Assembly: GCA_038380435.1 (NCBI GenBank)
Contig: JAWZYU010000001.1
Location: forward strand, 12,442,001 to 12,506,000
Length of the DNA: 64,000 nucleotides
Origin: Ryuthela nishihirai
Lineage: Eukaryota; Arthropoda; Arachnida; Araneae; Heptathelidae
Direction of reading: 5' to 3'
Positions within the stretch are counted from its first letter, which is position 1; each line of letters opens with the position of its first letter. The notes beneath the pieces are model-generated. The model was not told the origin of the DNA and searched no databases. It saw only the letters and a list, made by a program, of their open reading frames with translations. This document shows positions 55,092-64,000 of the stretch, one piece after another. A program made the translations under genes and the position numbers.

Positions 55092-56760
55092 TTAAATCAC
55101 TTTCATCGCTTGACACATATTGGCGTGTTCATACTCCAATAGTGAAATGCTCTCTGTGGCACGGGGAACCAAATTATCAATTGTTTCCAGTGATTCTGAA
55201 GTTTGATTAGTTTTGTCAACGAACTCTGTAATCAATGGTTCAGATCCTGCTTTGACCAGATCTTTGTATAATTCTTGATAATGCGCCATACATGACTCCA
55301 GTTCACGTTTAAACTGATGAGCTCGTTCGACAATGGGATCATGTGTAAGAAAATGACTTTCCAATTTACTAGCCATTTGAAGCCCTTCTTTATTTAAACC
55401 TGCAGTCAGTGGAACCTCTTCATCACCATCACTTTTTTCTTTTTCATCAAGAGTCTCAAGGACAACTTCTATTATTTCATCTTCGCTAAGAGCTTTGTCA
55501 ACCAGCAATTCATCAATATCTGCAAACGATAAATCATCGAATCCTTCTCCACGAACTGCATGTGTTAAAGTGATATTAGGATATTCAGCCGTATTTGGGG
55601 GTACAGGATCTTTCTTTTTACACATTCTGGCCAAAGAGCTTTCCAGCATGGCTGATACAATCTGAAATAGAAAATAATGCGTTATCCTTATCTATTTATC
55701 CAAAATGTAATGGAATGTTCGTCTTACGTAGTAAGTTTTAAATGTGGCAATTATACCCTGGTCTAGAGATTGTATTAAGGATGTCGTATTAGGCGGCAGA
55801 AAATAAAATTGCGCATTTGGGTGTTCCAAAACAGGATGGCCAGGTACATTGTCTATAATCAACAGAACTTTAAATTAGAGATTTTTTTTCCTTCAAATAG
55901 CGTTTAACTTCTGGAACAAAACATTTATGGAACCATTCATTAAAAATTTCTTTTGCAGCCTAGGCTTTTTTGTTTACCATCCAATACACTGGCAATTTAT
56001 TCAAATCTACACCTTTCATTGCCGTGGTCTTAGGGATCGATTGATGAGCAGCGGTTTTAATATACGTTGCTGCAAAATAGACAGGTCACACGATCCGTAG
56101 CTGCTTTAAAGTCACCAAAAGTTTTTTGTGATTTTGCTATGTAGGTTCTACTCGGCATTTTTTTTTTCCAAAAAAGATCAGTTTCATCTGCATTCCAAAC
56201 TTGATCAGGAGTGTATCCACAATCTTCAATGCTTTAGGCCAATTTTGAACAAAATTCTTTAGCAGCTGGCTCATCTGCAGATGCAACTTTACCTTTTATC
56301 TTTGCATTATGAAACGCGTGTCTTTAAGAAATCCTGCAAGCCAGCCTGTACTTGCAGAAAATTCATAATTTTTGTTTAACTGAGCTGATGTGGTTGGTTC
56401 CATTTCTTGTTATCTTCTTATATATTCGTAATGCCATCTGTTTGGTGGTATTTCCGTGTAGAGGTATTCTTTTTTGCAAGTTATCTTCTATTCCACATTA
56501 CTAGTGCCTTTTCCATCTTCACTTTTACAATATCTCTCGTGTATAATGACGACTTAACGCTCAATTTTGTTCCAGAAAGCAGAGATTTTCTAATATCATC
56601 TTTATTTTTCTTCATGATTTTTACAGTAGCTTCGTTCAAACCAAAATATTTACCTGTGGATGTTGAACCTTCTCCAGTTGCAAGACGATCTAAAATTTGG
56701 ATCTTAGTATCCAAAGAGATAGCTTTTTCTGCTTTTATATAGTTCCGACATCGTGGTAAG
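55092..56760 (-). pseudogene. Tigger 2 transposase, broken
   Basis: N-terminus at 56714-56481: a psq/CENP-B helix-turn-helix (KIQILDRLATGEG then FGLNEATVKIMKK). A catalytic block near 56180-56140 reads DETDLFWKKK (first Asp), and another near 55880-55740 reads LLIIDNVPGHP and NTTSLIQSLDQGIIATFK. The C-terminal frame 55649-55092 (185 codons) is intact but stands alone; it is acidic (DELLVDKALSEDEI) and ends MCQAMKVI. Frameshifts and stops separate the blocks. Unlike Tigger 1, the Asp of the IDN and LDQ motifs are still present, so the two differ in how they died. It belongs to the TIGD1-like branch of Tigger. Confidence 0.88.
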
Positions 56761-56970
56761 GCTTACGAAAAATATTTGAATTGTAGTTAATAAATCAGAT
56801 GATGAAAAAATGTAAATTACCTATCTGCAAAATTTAATAAATTTATATTACGCACACAAAACTTCAAAAACAAAACCAAAATTTTTTCTATTTCTTCTAT
56901 TGAACATCTAAACACTTCTAACTTTAAGCACGAAATGAGACCAAGACTAACATATGTAAATAAAAATAAA

Positions 56971-57142
56971 TACCCCCTTAAGCAGCTGCTTGCCACAGAG
57001 GTCTGACAGGAGCCTGTCAGTTTATATGCCACAGTAAAAGGTTTGAGAGGATGGCAGGACCTCAGCAGAAAACAATACAAACATCCATGCCTTACTCGGG
57101 GCTCGAACCCAGGTCCCTTAGATCAATAGCCAAGCGCGTTAT
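56971..57142 (-). mobile_element. SINE A inserted in Tigger 2
   Basis: Reverse SINE A (TACCCCCTTAAGCAGCTGCTTGCC to GCCAAGCGCGTTA), lacking the first part of the tRNA-like head. It sits in the 5' leader of Tigger 2. Confidence 0.9.
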
Positions 57143-57600
57143 CGAAGATAAAATTGAGGGAAATTCCCGGAACTCAATGTTGCCACTTTATTCCGAATGA
57201 AGTACGTTTTGTACAATTTTTCCATAAAATAGATAATAAAATAGAGAAAATATGCTGTATAGTTATGTTAGTGTAGATTTTATTTTGGGGATTTCATCTT
57301 TTACTTTTTTTGTTTAGTTGCACAGAATGTGTATCTATAATGCATTTTCGAAGTTAAAACTACTTCAAAAAATGTGACCATAAAAGCGGCATCTTTGTTA
57401 TAAATGTAAATTCTAGGAATTTTTTTCTTGAATAGGAATATTTTTCAGAATTCAAATGGAGATTTTTTAAAAGGCGCCGTTTGAACCGTGTTAGATCAAA
57501 GTAAATCGTGTAAAAAGGGAATTGGAATTTTTTCTAAACCGTGTTCATCGATCTAAAATCGTATAAAAAAAATTCGTGTAAAAACAGAATTGGGTGTATA

Positions 57601-58525
57601 TACAACAGAGAGAATTTGAACTTTAAGAGCAAGAAAATTGATTTAAAATTTACTTATGCCAAGATTGTAGGCATCCAGCTACAAAATTACCTTTATCATA
57701 TTTTGAGGTCATAAACTGTAGAGCTAGTTTTGGTGAATGCAAAGAAATGCCATTAAAAGGGGAAAAGAATGATATAGGCAGTAAGCTGGTTAATTTCTGA
57801 GATATATGGGACTTACCGATAGCGATTGAGTTTATAAACAAGAAGTGCAAGGATGTGTGTAAAAGTTACCGATGCAAACTTTGAAGTGTAAAGATTTAAT
57901 GGTGATGTTTGCATCGGGAAAGAAATCGGGCAAAGAAAATTAAGATTACGAAAATTCTGCTGCTAAATGGAGTTAGAGACAAGTAGATATCTTAGTTATT
58001 GCAATGTAATATTGCGTGTAAAAATGCGCTAGCGAAACGTGCTGCTACGATGAATGAGAGCTGGGTAGTAATTTCGCATTCCCGGGGTTGAGGTGTTGGC
58101 TCGCAAAGGCATGCTTCAAAAAGTGAATAATACTGATGAGGACAGCTCTTAGACCTTTGGTGCACTGAAGACGCCGAAAGTTAAGAAAAGCTACCAACGA
58201 AGTTAGCCACCAACGCCAAACACAACCCGACTTCCGATTCGTCTTTGGGGAGGTCAAGGGAGCAGAGCGACGAAAAGAGAGGCTCGAGGACAGCACTTCT
58301 GGTACGAGCAGCGGCGTTGCGTTATTACAGTAAAGAAGGGACACAGCAGAACCCCTGGGAGATTTTAAGCATTTTGTGTCGAAAGTGAATCGAACCCTGC
58401 GTGATGCAGTAATTGGACATTTGGGAGGGCTTTTGCTATAGTGCAGCTCTTAATATAGCGAGTTATAAAAATGCGCTAGCGAAATGTGCTAAATTTTGGT
58501 CAGTAATTAGTGGTCGGAGTTTAAC
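57601..58525. other. Non-coding stretch
   Basis: Frames at 57650-57850 and 58045-58344 (minus) have no recognised family. A ~27-bp segment (AAAAATGCGCTAGCGAAA) is repeated at 58019-58045 and 58467-58493. Confidence 0.4.
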
Positions 58526-58527
58526 TA

Positions 58528-59157
58528 CAGTACTGTGCGAATTAGTTGGAACAAGCGAAGCCTGGAGAACCTCTTCGATCCAACCACATCCAGCAATCCC
58601 CCAAACACCCACCCAAGGTCATGTTTTGGGGATGTTTCACAGCTTCCGGGCCACAGACACTTCACCCCATTGAAGGAATGATGGACAGCAAGAAGTACAT
58701 AGGCGTTCTGGAGGCGAAAATGGTCCCAACACTGCAGAAGCTGTTTCCTAACAGCGATGGTGTATTTCAACAGGATCTGGCTCCATGCCACAATTCTAAG
58801 CTTACTAAGAACTTCTTTACCCAGCAACATTTGAAGGTATTGGAGTGGCCAGGAAATTCACCCGATCTAAACCCCATTGAAAATTTGTGGGCCATTATTA
58901 AAGCGTGCATATCTAAGATGGATTGCACGACGAAAAACAAAATGATAGAAAGTGTCATGAAAGTGTGGTACCACAACCCTGAAATGAAGATGTGTAGAAA
59001 ACTAGTGGCATCAATGGTTGAGAGAGTAAAAGAAGTAATTAAAGCTAAGGGGGGGGGGTCACTTTCACTATTAACTACACTATTAAACAAATAAATATTT
59101 TAGTTGCGACTTTGTTACTGCATTTTTCTATTGTCCCAACTAATTTGCACAGTACTG
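58528..59157 (+). mobile_element. Internally deleted Tc1 transposon
   Basis: 630 bp with TA on both sides (58526-58527, 59158-59159) and terminal repeats CAGTACTGTGCGAATTAGTTGG / CCCAACTAATTTGCACAGTACTG. Both ends are present, but the 5' half of the coding region is missing, as in typical deletion derivatives that can be moved in trans. Confidence 0.93.
58546..59094 (+). pseudogene. Tc1 transposase, C-terminal catalytic part only
   Basis: 182 codons open to a stop at 59094. Seen: VMFWGCFTASGPQTLHPIEG, then FQQDLAPCHNSKLTKNFF with the second catalytic Asp, then WPGNSPDLNPIENLW with the Glu 34 residues on (DD34E). The helix-turn-helix region and the first Asp are absent: the frame passes from the terminal repeat into PLRSNHIQQSPKHPPK. 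The nominal start lies inside the terminal repeat and is not the natural one. A G9 run near 59051 precedes the C-terminus. The protein could not bind its ends or cut DNA. Confidence 0.92.
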
Positions 59158-59159
59158 TA

Positions 59160-59689
59160 AGTGCGCGGAATTGGTAGATTATTGGTGCGAAGGTATGTAC
59201 ATTTGAGAGGACGAATTGCTGGTAATGTAATTAAACAGGCTCCTAATCGTAAACTGTTTTTGAAAGGGAAAGAGGAAACACCATGTTTTATAATGAGTAT
59301 AACGAAAGAATGGGCACAAAGGCGAACTTATATCTGTAGGCTGGGTTGAAATCAGCTGAAGGGGTTCCTCCACAACAAAACTTCAAATCATTTGAGACCA
59401 TTTCCAGATTTAGTGTCGAGATGTGCGAAGTATCTTATCAGTGCAAGGAACCTTAATATGCACTTACCAATATCACAGAGTATATATAAACTCTTGTCTA
59501 CAGACGAACTTTGAATGAACGAACAATTGGTTCACGTTATAATACCTATGCAACTAAATGAACTGTGGAATGACTCTCTCATGTTTATCTAATTGCACAG
59601 GATTAATTTTTGGAGAGGACAGAAAAACTGACTCGAGTTGTGCACTAAAAGGACAGTTGAACTTAACAAGCCAGCAGAGCTGACCAGTG
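59160..59689. other. Non-coding stretch
   Basis: Short frames on both strands only; nothing recognised. Confidence 0.45.
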
Positions 59690-59882
59690 AAGTTTCTGGT
59701 GGGTTCTTTAACGTGCACAGGGTATGGCTCTCCCGCATACGGAGCCACGGTTTAACGTCCCATCCGACGGACGGCGGTCTTTCCAAGCCTATCGGTGTCT
59801 CCTACTGACCGTGGGCAGGGCGGGGAGTTTTGCGGAGATAAGTCTCAACGCTGACCCAGCTGGGACTCGAACCTGGGAACCT
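59690..59882 (-). mobile_element. SINE B, 5' half
   Basis: Contains the B box (GGACTCGAACC on plus, near 59862), CCCATCCGACGGACGGCGG and TGGCTCTCCCGCATACGG. Truncated at both ends: the head stops at GAACCTGGGAAC and the 3' half is missing. Confidence 0.85.
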
Positions 59883-59886
59883 AGTT

Positions 59887-60303
59887 TCCGTAGTAATTTT
59901 TATCTACCCCTGGGGATTTATGAAGTTCAGAAATAGCCAAAATAACTTCAGATTGTGTTATAGGGCTAACATTAAAGCCACCAATGCATCTATCATCATT
60001 GCAAAGAATTGGAGTAGAACCAACCACATTGTTTAGAACATCACTGAAATGCTCAGCCTACCTAGCCATGACAAAATCCTCACCTTCTATAACCTTACTT
60101 TGTTTATCTTTCAATCTCTGTATACCTGTCCGTTTTCTACCACAAAAACATTATCTGGTACAGCTCTCTGCTGTTGTGCTGTCTGTTCTCTCAGCTTTGT
60201 CAGCCAAGACATCAAGCCAAAGATTCTTATCAGCAGCTAGCCGATTCTTTACACGTTTATTAAGCTCTCTGTAATGCTTTCTATTAGGAGTAGTAGCGTA
60301 TTG
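59887..60303 (-). pseudogene. LINE fragment, linker and reverse transcriptase start
   Basis: Aligns with 52620-53320 of the LINE copy upstream but without its MITE. On the minus strand it encodes CRKRTGIQRLKDKQSKVIE-like linker sequence and VSPITQSEVILAISELHKSP at the start of the reverse transcriptase. Truncated on both sides and frameshifted. It preserves the empty TTAA site. Confidence 0.82.
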
Positions 60304-61326
60304 AAGATGATGATGAAGACTTTAATGAAGTATGATGTGAATCAAGACCTATATTTGGATCCTATATTTGAGATAAATATTAACACAAATGTGGCAATCG
60401 CGACTAATGCAGGCAATTTGAGAGTAATTAAGAAACTCAGAAAAATCTGTCGAATGTTTCGCAAATATTCTTGAATAATTACAGGCTTAAAGATTTCGTA
60501 AAGGAGGAATTCAATGGAGAAGCTTATCTTAGACTGCAAGACCGGTGGAATAGTCTCTTTTCTCTGAGTGAACTGCATTCCTAAGGCTCTACGAGTACTA
60601 GTACTCAACAGAAAATATCTTTGAGAAGGAATGGAATTTGTTAGATAACTTCACCGAAACTCTTCGTCCACTTGAATTTGTTTTGAAAGTTCTGTGCTCT
60701 GAAGAAGCAACTTAAAGCTGACACGCTTATGAAAAATTGCCTTAAGAAACTAGACAATAAGGAATTGCTGCCAATCTCAAAGAATGTCTTATCAAATGCA
60801 ATTTATCAAGACGACAAAAGGAAGTCATTTCATTGTTGAGATATTTAACCAATCCAGAGGATTTTAAAAATGAATCGTCTGATTTATTCCCTTTATAATC
60901 CAGGCAAACAGTAAAGAAAATCGCAGTACATATATTTCTTAGGCTTTTTCCTGATGAATGTCAAGCCATCGAGGTAGATAACAGAGTCAGAAGTGCAAGG
61001 TGCAGCTAATATTGCTAAATCTGATGATGACGAATACTTAATGCACAAGTATTTGAGCGAAATGACTAAATTAGAAATGCTGCCTATGAAAGATTCCAGA
61101 GATTTTAATGTCAACGATGAATTTAAATACTTTGAAGCCACAAGAAAAAAAAAAGAGTAAAAATTTAGAGCTTTTACATAATGCGTTTCTTATCTTTAAA
61201 CCAACGAGTGTTGAATCAGAAAGAGGCTTTTCAGCTGCGGATCTTTTTTTTTTATCTAAGCTTCGTTCAAGAATGACAGATAATACCCATAATGTCCTGT
61301 TTCTTAAAATGTCATTTTCAACATAA
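60304..61326 (+). pseudogene. hAT transposase, C-terminal half, decayed
   Basis: Hallmarks appear in order across several frameshifts: LDCKT then RWNS at about 60529-60555 (one base lost between them), EWNLLDNFTETLRPLEFVL-like sequence near 60635-60690, and the dimerisation domain at 61195-61320 (KPTSVESERGFSAADLFFLS, KLRSRMTDNTHN). The last is the most conserved part of hAT transposases. The catalytic N-terminal part is not present. No termini were recognised. Confidence 0.85.
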
Positions 61327-62035
61327 CTATAAATTAAAATTTAATTTTATATCTTTTCTTACAAAAAGGGTCTTTTTTTTGTTTTCTAGGTAAATGTTTT
61401 TTATTAAAAACTTTTATTTCAATGTTTTTTTCCATAATAGAGATAAATTTTAATTTTATTCTTTATAATTTTTTTTACAAAGAGTTTAATTTTTATTTTT
61501 AAGTATAGATTTTTTTTATTAATTTTTTTCAGTTCTAAATTGTCTGAATGATGTATTATTTTGGCTAAAATATGTCAATTGTCAAATTTGTCATTTTCTT
61601 TTTCATATGCATGCGTATGATGTTTACTTTTTTGATTTTTTTTTACCAAAACATAGACGATAAATTATGCTTGTTAAGAGTTAAAGTCAGTACCTTTCAT
61701 TTTGGCTTTTAAAAATTACTATAATTTTTGCTCAAAACCGGTTTAAACCGATTTTTAAAAAACAGATCGAAAATTTAAAAGTCAGTTTTTAATCGATTAT
61801 TCTTCAACCGTAGTACCGACGCATCTTGGTATGCCGTGACGCGAGGTTTTCTGGGCGCTTACAGCACGAAGCAATGGAGCCCATCGGAAAAGAACAGGTC
61901 AGAAGGGGACTGCTGTGCTCTGAGAGTCAGCGTAATTGAAGGACTTTTTAATAAAGTCGTGTCAGCACTCAGAAAGTGTGCGACTGTATATTTTCGGTGG
62001 GGCAGTGGATTAAAGCTACGCCCTTATTAAATTTG
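61327..62035. other. AT-rich and unassigned stretch
   Basis: 61330-61800 is T-rich with AAACCGGTTTAAACCG near 61735. 61810-62030 is GC-richer (GACGCGAGGTTTTCTGGGCG) with a short plus frame 61836-62030. Neither is recognised. Confidence 0.35.
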
Positions 62036-62038
62036 CAG

Positions 62039-62158
62039 TCGCTCAAAAAAGTATCCGAACACTATGGTTGATTACAGAATTCAGAAAAAATATCTGGCAA
62101 CGTTTAGAAATTAGTGATCTGGCAACCTTCGTGTCACGTGATACGAAGGTTACCTTTC
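62039..62158 (+). mobile_element. Partial MITE of the CAGTCGCTC family
   Basis: CAGTCGCTCAAAAAAGTATCCG through GGCAACCTTCGTGTCACGTGAT, like the 5' part of the foldback at 5513. There is no second terminus, and the LINE 5' leader follows directly. Confidence 0.7.
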
Positions 62159-62162
62159 ATCC

Positions 62163-64000
62163 TTCTCCTTCTCGTGGTGCAGACAGTACCTTTCAAAAGA
62201 GATACTCTGTTGTGGAAGTGAACGGAAGCGGAGGGCTGCCAGATTAGTGTGGCCTACTGATCTGGACAACTATGGCTACTTTTCTTTTCTACCCTACTGA
62301 AGAGTGGTCAACCACATAGGGTCCTGGGTGCTGACCATATAAACCTACTGGACTGAAATATGGCTCTGAGCTTGATGATGGATCACGATTTTGCTGCACT
62401 GGTAGGCTTCTGTGAAGGGAAAATCTTCGGCTGTGTTTTCTGTTTGTGGGTTGACAGCCCCAAGTGAATAGATTCACAGGATATGTTTATCAGCTGGTGG
62501 ATAATCCTGAGCAGAGGTCATCGCAGGCACCTGAACTCTTTGCTTCTATTGGCATCGTCAAATTCTACATTGGAGGAAGTTTTCAGTGTAGATGGCTTCA
62601 GCCTTTAGTGCTGGGGGAACGGGTCTTTATCCCAAGTCTGCGATTAGGGGGCTGTTTGATATTGTCGGCATTCCCTCTCTCAATAAACATAGTTTCTTTA
62701 AACATCCCACTAACCATTTTCTCTCCATAGGTAGTTGGAATCTGAGGACTCTGCACAGAGCTTTTTCTCTTGATGTCCTCACACAAGAATTCCACCATTA
62801 TAATTTAGATATTCTCAGCTTGCAAGAGACGAGATGGACAGATAAAGATCAGATTCTTAAAAATAATCCTAAATTTCTCTTTTCAGGGAGGGACGACAAT
62901 AAGCATCACCAAGGCGTGAGTCTGCTTCTAAGTAGACACGCTAGTGATGCTTTTCTAGGATATGAGTGCATTAATGAAAGGTTTCTTACAGCAAAATTTC
63001 AGACAAGCGTTAAAGACTTGAATGTTATCTGCTGTTATGCCCCCACTGAGGATGCCGATGAGGATGAGAAGGATAGGTTTTATGGACAACTTCAGGATAT
63101 TTTGAAATCTATCAAGAAAGGAGATATTACCCTTGTTCTTGGTGACTTCAATGCCAAAGTTGGTACTGACTCTGACCTTTGGGGAGGAGTAATAGGCCCT
63201 TTTGGTATTGGTAGCTGCAATGGCAATGGGCAACGTCTCCTACAGGTAAGTAAACTCAATGGAGTCAGAATAACTAACACTTATTACAAACACCGCGACA
63301 TACATAAGTACACATGGGTTTCACCCGATGGGCTGCATAAGAATACGATTGATTATGTATTAATTAACAGCAAATGGGTTAGTTCTGTTAGGAATACCAG
63401 GGCATATAGGGGAGCTGAAATTGTATCTGACCATTATCTTGTTAAAAGTGTCTTGCAACTTAAACTTAAAAAGTGTTGTGCTAGGGTTAAAAAAATTGCT
63501 TTTAATACTGAAGCTGTGAAAGACCCAGTTATAGCCAAAGCTTACCATGATAGGTTACTTAGTCATTATGACAGTCATGGTATGCTTACTACTGAAATTG
63601 AGGAAGAATGGGATCATTTTAAACAGGCTTTTTTGGACACTAACAGTACTCTTTTAGGAAAAAAGGAGTAGAAGAGACAGAATTATCCGAGTGATAAGAC
63701 ACTTGAGCTTATTTCGGAAAGAAAGAACTGCAGGAATGTCCTTAATCAATACCCTACTAGTCCTAATAGAAAGCATTACAGATAACTTAATAAACGTGTA
63801 AAAGATCAGTTAGCTGCTGCTAAGAATATTTGGCTTGATGGTTTGGCTGACAAAGCCTAGGAAGCAGTTAGACAGCACAACAGCAGAGAACTGTACCAGA
63901 TAGTTAATGTTTTGTGTCGTAGAAAACGGACAGGTATACAGGGATTGAAGGATAAACAAGGTAAGGTTATAGAAGGTGAGGATTCTGTCATGGCTAGGTG
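62163..64000 (+). mobile_element. LINE (RTE-like), 5' half, continues past the window
   Basis: A 5' leader of about 430 bp (CTTCTCGTGGTGCAG onward) matches the reverse of 54405-54880. The polyprotein frame follows. The reverse transcriptase and tail lie outside the window. Confidence 0.9.
62592..64000 (+). pseudogene. LINE polyprotein: endonuclease plus linker, three nonsense codons
   Basis: Endonuclease open for 359 codons (62592-63671): LSIGSWNLRTLH, LDILSLQETRW with the catalytic Glu, VICCYAPTEDADEDE, LVLGDFNAKVGTDSDLWGG and VSDHYLVKS. The same frame then continues to the window edge, interrupted by TAG at 63669, TAA at 63783 and TAG at 63858. The last is Lys in the copy near 53215, so these are later nonsense changes and no frameshift is needed. 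The linker reads RKRTGIQGLKDKQGKVIEGE just before the reverse transcriptase. Dead as it stands, though the endonuclease part is the best preserved in the window. Confidence 0.9.

Larger units (their letters stand above)
52342..57600 (-). mobile_element. Tigger/pogo transposon 2 with nested LINE and SINE
   Basis: The terminal repeat TACCCAATTCTGTTTTTACACG at 52342-52365 has its reverse complement at 57575-57600 (CGTGTAAAAACAGAATTGGGTGTA). TA is seen on both sides, though CA is lost at the left tip. The transposase lies at 55092-56760, a LINE at 52503-54905 and a SINE A at 56971-57142. Removing these leaves about 2.7 kb. Confidence 0.78.

Overview
The window is animal nuclear DNA, AT-rich and made almost entirely of repeats. 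There is no operon structure. Coding capacity is dominated by eukaryotic transposases (Tc1, mariner DD41D, Tigger/pogo, hAT) and by the endonuclease and reverse transcriptase of an RTE-like LINE. Two tRNA-derived SINE families are present. Together these suggest an arthropod, perhaps a chelicerate, but no gene fixes the species. No rRNA, no convincing free-standing tRNA gene and no CRISPR were seen. The only candidate cellular gene is a 178-codon reading frame present twice.

Layout. 1-2165: a 129-bp satellite whose units end in a hAT-type terminus. 2.4-9.2 kb: a LINE tail with an inverted 5' piece, SINEs, and a foldback transposon with nested hairpins. 9.4-9.85 kb: a pyrimidine tract. 10.08-24.12 kb and 28.23-40.15 kb: two inverted copies of one region, about 14.0 and 11.9 kb, separated by a 4.1-kb unique spacer. 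Each arm carries the 178-codon frame, the same old transposons in mirror order, and a 21-bp minisatellite at its outer end. The inner breakpoint lies inside a Tc1 element that is whole only on the right. 40.1-44.5 kb: a cysteine-rich frame cut off at the arm edge, then a 75-bp tandem array holding a MITE, which holds a Tigger, which holds a SINE. 44.9-50.1 kb: three dead Tc1/mariner elements in a row. 50.4-50.8 kb: a hAT MITE. 52.3-57.6 kb: a second Tigger holding a LINE, which holds a piggyBac-type MITE. 58.5-59.2 kb: an internally deleted Tc1. 59.7-62.2 kb: SINE, LINE and hAT remains. 62.2 kb to the end: the 5' half of another LINE copy.

How the parts relate. The LINE probably supplied the machinery that moved at least one SINE family, since SINE A and the LINE share an 11-nt 3' end. 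Insertions present in only one arm (a SINE with a 15-bp target duplication and a LINE fragment in the left arm) post-date the inverted duplication and order the events. Every transposase examined carries at least one disabling lesion, so the visible DNA transposons look dead. The mirrored 12-14 kb arms are the most unusual structure. They are either a real segmental inverted duplication or two haplotypes joined head to head during assembly.
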